Source of the DNA: Spirochaeta sp.
Lineage (GTDB): Bacteria > Spirochaetota > Spirochaetia > DSM-27196 > Alkalispirochaetaceae
Assembly: GCA_007117185.1 (NCBI GenBank)
Contig: SKHA01000277.1
Span: 1-33,487 of the forward strand
Direction: 5' to 3'
DNA: 33,487 bases
The notes under the pieces were generated by a model, which did not search any database, was not told where the DNA came from, and saw only the letters and a list, made by a program, of their open reading frames with translations. The first letter of the stretch is position 1. Each line of letters starts with the position of its first letter. Made by a program: the position numbers and the translations under genes. Of the stretch, positions 31,654-33,487 are shown piece by piece.

Positions 31654-33375
31654 TCAGGCCCCAAAGGTCATGTACAGGCCGTTTTCCAGAGCACGGCGTT
31701 CAAGGGCGTCGATCTCACCAATGACGCCGGTCAAGCGTTGAAACCGGGCGTACAGGTCCCGCAGTTCTTCGATGTATTCGGCGTTGCGGCGACCACCGAT
31801 CTGGCCGTAGTTCGCGATTGTATCAAAGGAACTCCCCGGCCGGGAGTACAGCACCCCGCCAAGGACGTTCACCAGCATCTCCAGGGTAAGCCGGAAGTCA
31901 TGAACCAGTGACTCCATCTCCTGATCGATTCGTTCCATCGCCGTTTTCAGCCGTTGCGGGTCTTCGCCGGCCTGCAACGATAGCTCCTGAAACATACCGC
32001 CCCACCCCTCGGGAGAGCACAGCAGCTGTTCGATCTGCTCAACGCGGTCAGGGATGCCGTCGTAGCTGCTGAACACGTCGTTGTACTGGGCACGGTTGGA
32101 ACTCTTGTAAAAGTCTCCCGTTGTCAGCAGTATCCGCAAGGGGGGAATACTGTCCCGCCACATCCTGGTAACAAAGCTGTAGATAATCGCTGCGAGGTGT
32201 CGATGATGGCTGCGGAACCCCTCGGGATCGTCGGGCAATCCGGGAAAGGCCAGGCAGGAGCCCTCAATCACCTCTTCCAGAACCTGGATCTGGCCGCGGC
32301 CCTGGCGATTAAGGGAAACCTGAAGCACCTGCCGGGCGATCCGATCCTGAAAGGTGGATCGATAGAGGGAGATCCAGTCATTACCCCCGGCGATATCCTC
32401 GGGTTCCCACCACGGATCCTCCTTCATGACCCGTACCAGCGGAATTAACGGAATCCGGCAGGCAAAGCTGCGGAACACGTTCAGGCTGCTTCGTATGAGC
32501 TGGACCTTCCCGGAGAGGAGTTCCAGAGATGCGGTGCCTCCCGGCTGGGCGGTGTCCTGAGAATCCGCCAGGACAACGGTGCTGATAACCACCGGGTGGA
32601 CAGCTGTCGTGAGGGCATTCAGCTCCTTTGCCAGCGCCTCCAGCGAGCGTTGCAGATAATCCAGTGGACATACCTGAGTGGAATCCACCGCGTTGGCAGA
32701 GAAGGCGGCGATCATTTTCGGCAGGGGGAACTCCGCCAGCCGTCCCATCTGCTCAATCTGCCGGATCGCGTTGCGCATCTCCGCCGCCGAGCGGGCATCG
32801 ATATCCCGCAGAGACCGTTCCAGCTGCTCCATCACCGTCTTCTTCAGGACCCGCTCATTCTCCTCTGGAATATCCCGCAGCGCCTCCCGGGAGGTTCGCT
32901 TTAGCAGGTCATTGTGAACCTCCGGAAAGAACTCACCAGCCATCGCGGTAATCAACCGTCCCCGATCTTCACGGAGCGCGTCCAGCGCCGGAACAAGTCC
33001 CGCTGCGGCGGTCTGCATCAGCTTCAGCTCTTCCAGAAAGGGTTCCCGAAAGACCTTACGTCTCAGATCAGCGGACTTTCCCAGGGTACGCTGCAGCCGG
33101 GTAGTCATTGTTCTCAGCACCCAGGAGGTAACCACTTTCTCCCGGGTCGCACCGGAGAAGAGGGTCGCCAGAAAAAGAATGATCCGCTCCAGCAGGGAGA
33201 GCTGTTTCAGCCGGGTATCCAGGGACGGTGGCTCCAGATCCTCGCGGGAGAGCTCCGCCGGTTCCACCGAAAGAGCGTCTTTCCTGAGCATCTCCTCGAT
33301 TGAAGCGAGCAGTTCTTTACGGTCACTCGGGCTGAGGTCGCTGGAAAGGTTCTGGAATACGTCTGAAGTACCCAT
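31654..33375 (-). CDS. Large helical protein of unknown function (possibly a spirochaete-restricted DUF family)
   Basis: Complete 573-aa ORF in the same strand and packing as its neighbours; no catalytic motif recognised. Confidence 0.7.
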   Translation of the reverse strand: MGTSDVFQNLSSDLSPSDRKELLASIEEMLRKDALSVEPAELSREDLEPPSLDTRLKQLSLLERIILFLATLFSGATREKVVTSWVLRTMTTRLQRTLGKSADLRRKVFREPFLEELKLMQTAAAGLVPALDALREDRGRLITAMAGEFFPEVHNDLLKRTSREALRDIPEENERVLKKTVMEQLERSLRDIDARSAAEMRNAIRQIEQMGRLAEFPLPKMIAAFSANAVDSTQVCPLDYLQRSLEALAKELNALTTAVHPVVISTVVLADSQDTAQPGGTASLELLSGKVQLIRSSLNVFRSFACRIPLIPLVRVMKEDPWWEPEDIAGGNDWISLYRSTFQDRIARQVLQVSLNRQGRGQIQVLEEVIEGSCLAFPGLPDDPEGFRSHHRHLAAIIYSFVTRMWRDSIPPLRILLTTGDFYKSSNRAQYNDVFSSYDGIPDRVEQIEQLLCSPEGWGGMFQELSLQAGEDPQRLKTAMERIDQEMESLVHDFRLTLEMLVNVLGGVLYSRPGSSFDTIANYGQIGGRRNAEYIEELRDLYARFQRLTGVIGEIDALERRALENGLYMTFGA

Positions 33376-33387
33376 GAGTATACCGTC

Positions 33388-33416
33388 ATTATAACGGTAT
33401 CTCTGCTTTTTGTTGA
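33388..33416 (-). promoter_or_regulatory. Sigma-70-type promoter upstream of the 31654..33375 gene
   Basis: Minus strand TCAACA-17 bp-TATAAT, exact -10 consensus and 4/6 -35. Confidence 0.55.
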
Positions 33417-33441
33417 CACCTGTACTGGAGCCTGTTATATC
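33413..33441 (+). promoter_or_regulatory. Divergent sigma-70-type promoter reading off the right edge
   Basis: Plus strand TTGACA-17 bp-TATATC; exact -35. Confidence 0.5.
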
Positions 33442-33487
33442 ATTGCATCATGGTATTTCTTACTTGCACTGTTACAAATGCAATCAC

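Overview
This GC-rich window is densely packed and looks like a chromosomal segment from a bacterium, probably a spirochaete (inferred from gene content and proteins, not proven). Essentially every credible gene is on the minus strand, in transcription units with tiny gaps or overlaps. From left to right: 5' part of lepA (cut by the window edge); a chemosensory/phosphorelay cluster STAS-cheA-cheR-cheB-(REC-PAS-HK)-REC-(REC-PAS-HK); an HtrA-like lipoprotein protease; a TPR-like secreted protein; ftsH; tilS; pth; rplY/ctc; tRNA-Gln(TTG); spoVG; rsfS; an LCP/LytR-C-like protein; yqeK; nadD; obg; rpmA; prp; rplU; gltD; gltB; argS; and a large protein of unknown function. No CRISPR array, transposon or rRNA was found. 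I see no clearly new multi-gene system. The best leads are: (i) obg has no ATG/GTG/TTG start upstream of its conserved N-terminus and probably starts at CTG; (ii) a near-perfect sigma-54 -24/-12 promoter sits in front of gltBD, with palindromes about 100-150 bp upstream; (iii) the STAS-CheA-R-B cluster lacks CheW and MCP genes and carries two REC-PAS-HK proteins with degenerate C-terminal receivers; (iv) a Prp-like protease with intact active-site residues sits next to an L27 that lacks the cleavable N-terminal extension; (v) overlapping divergent promoters at the right edge. All calls come from reading the sequence and supplied translations; no database search was run.
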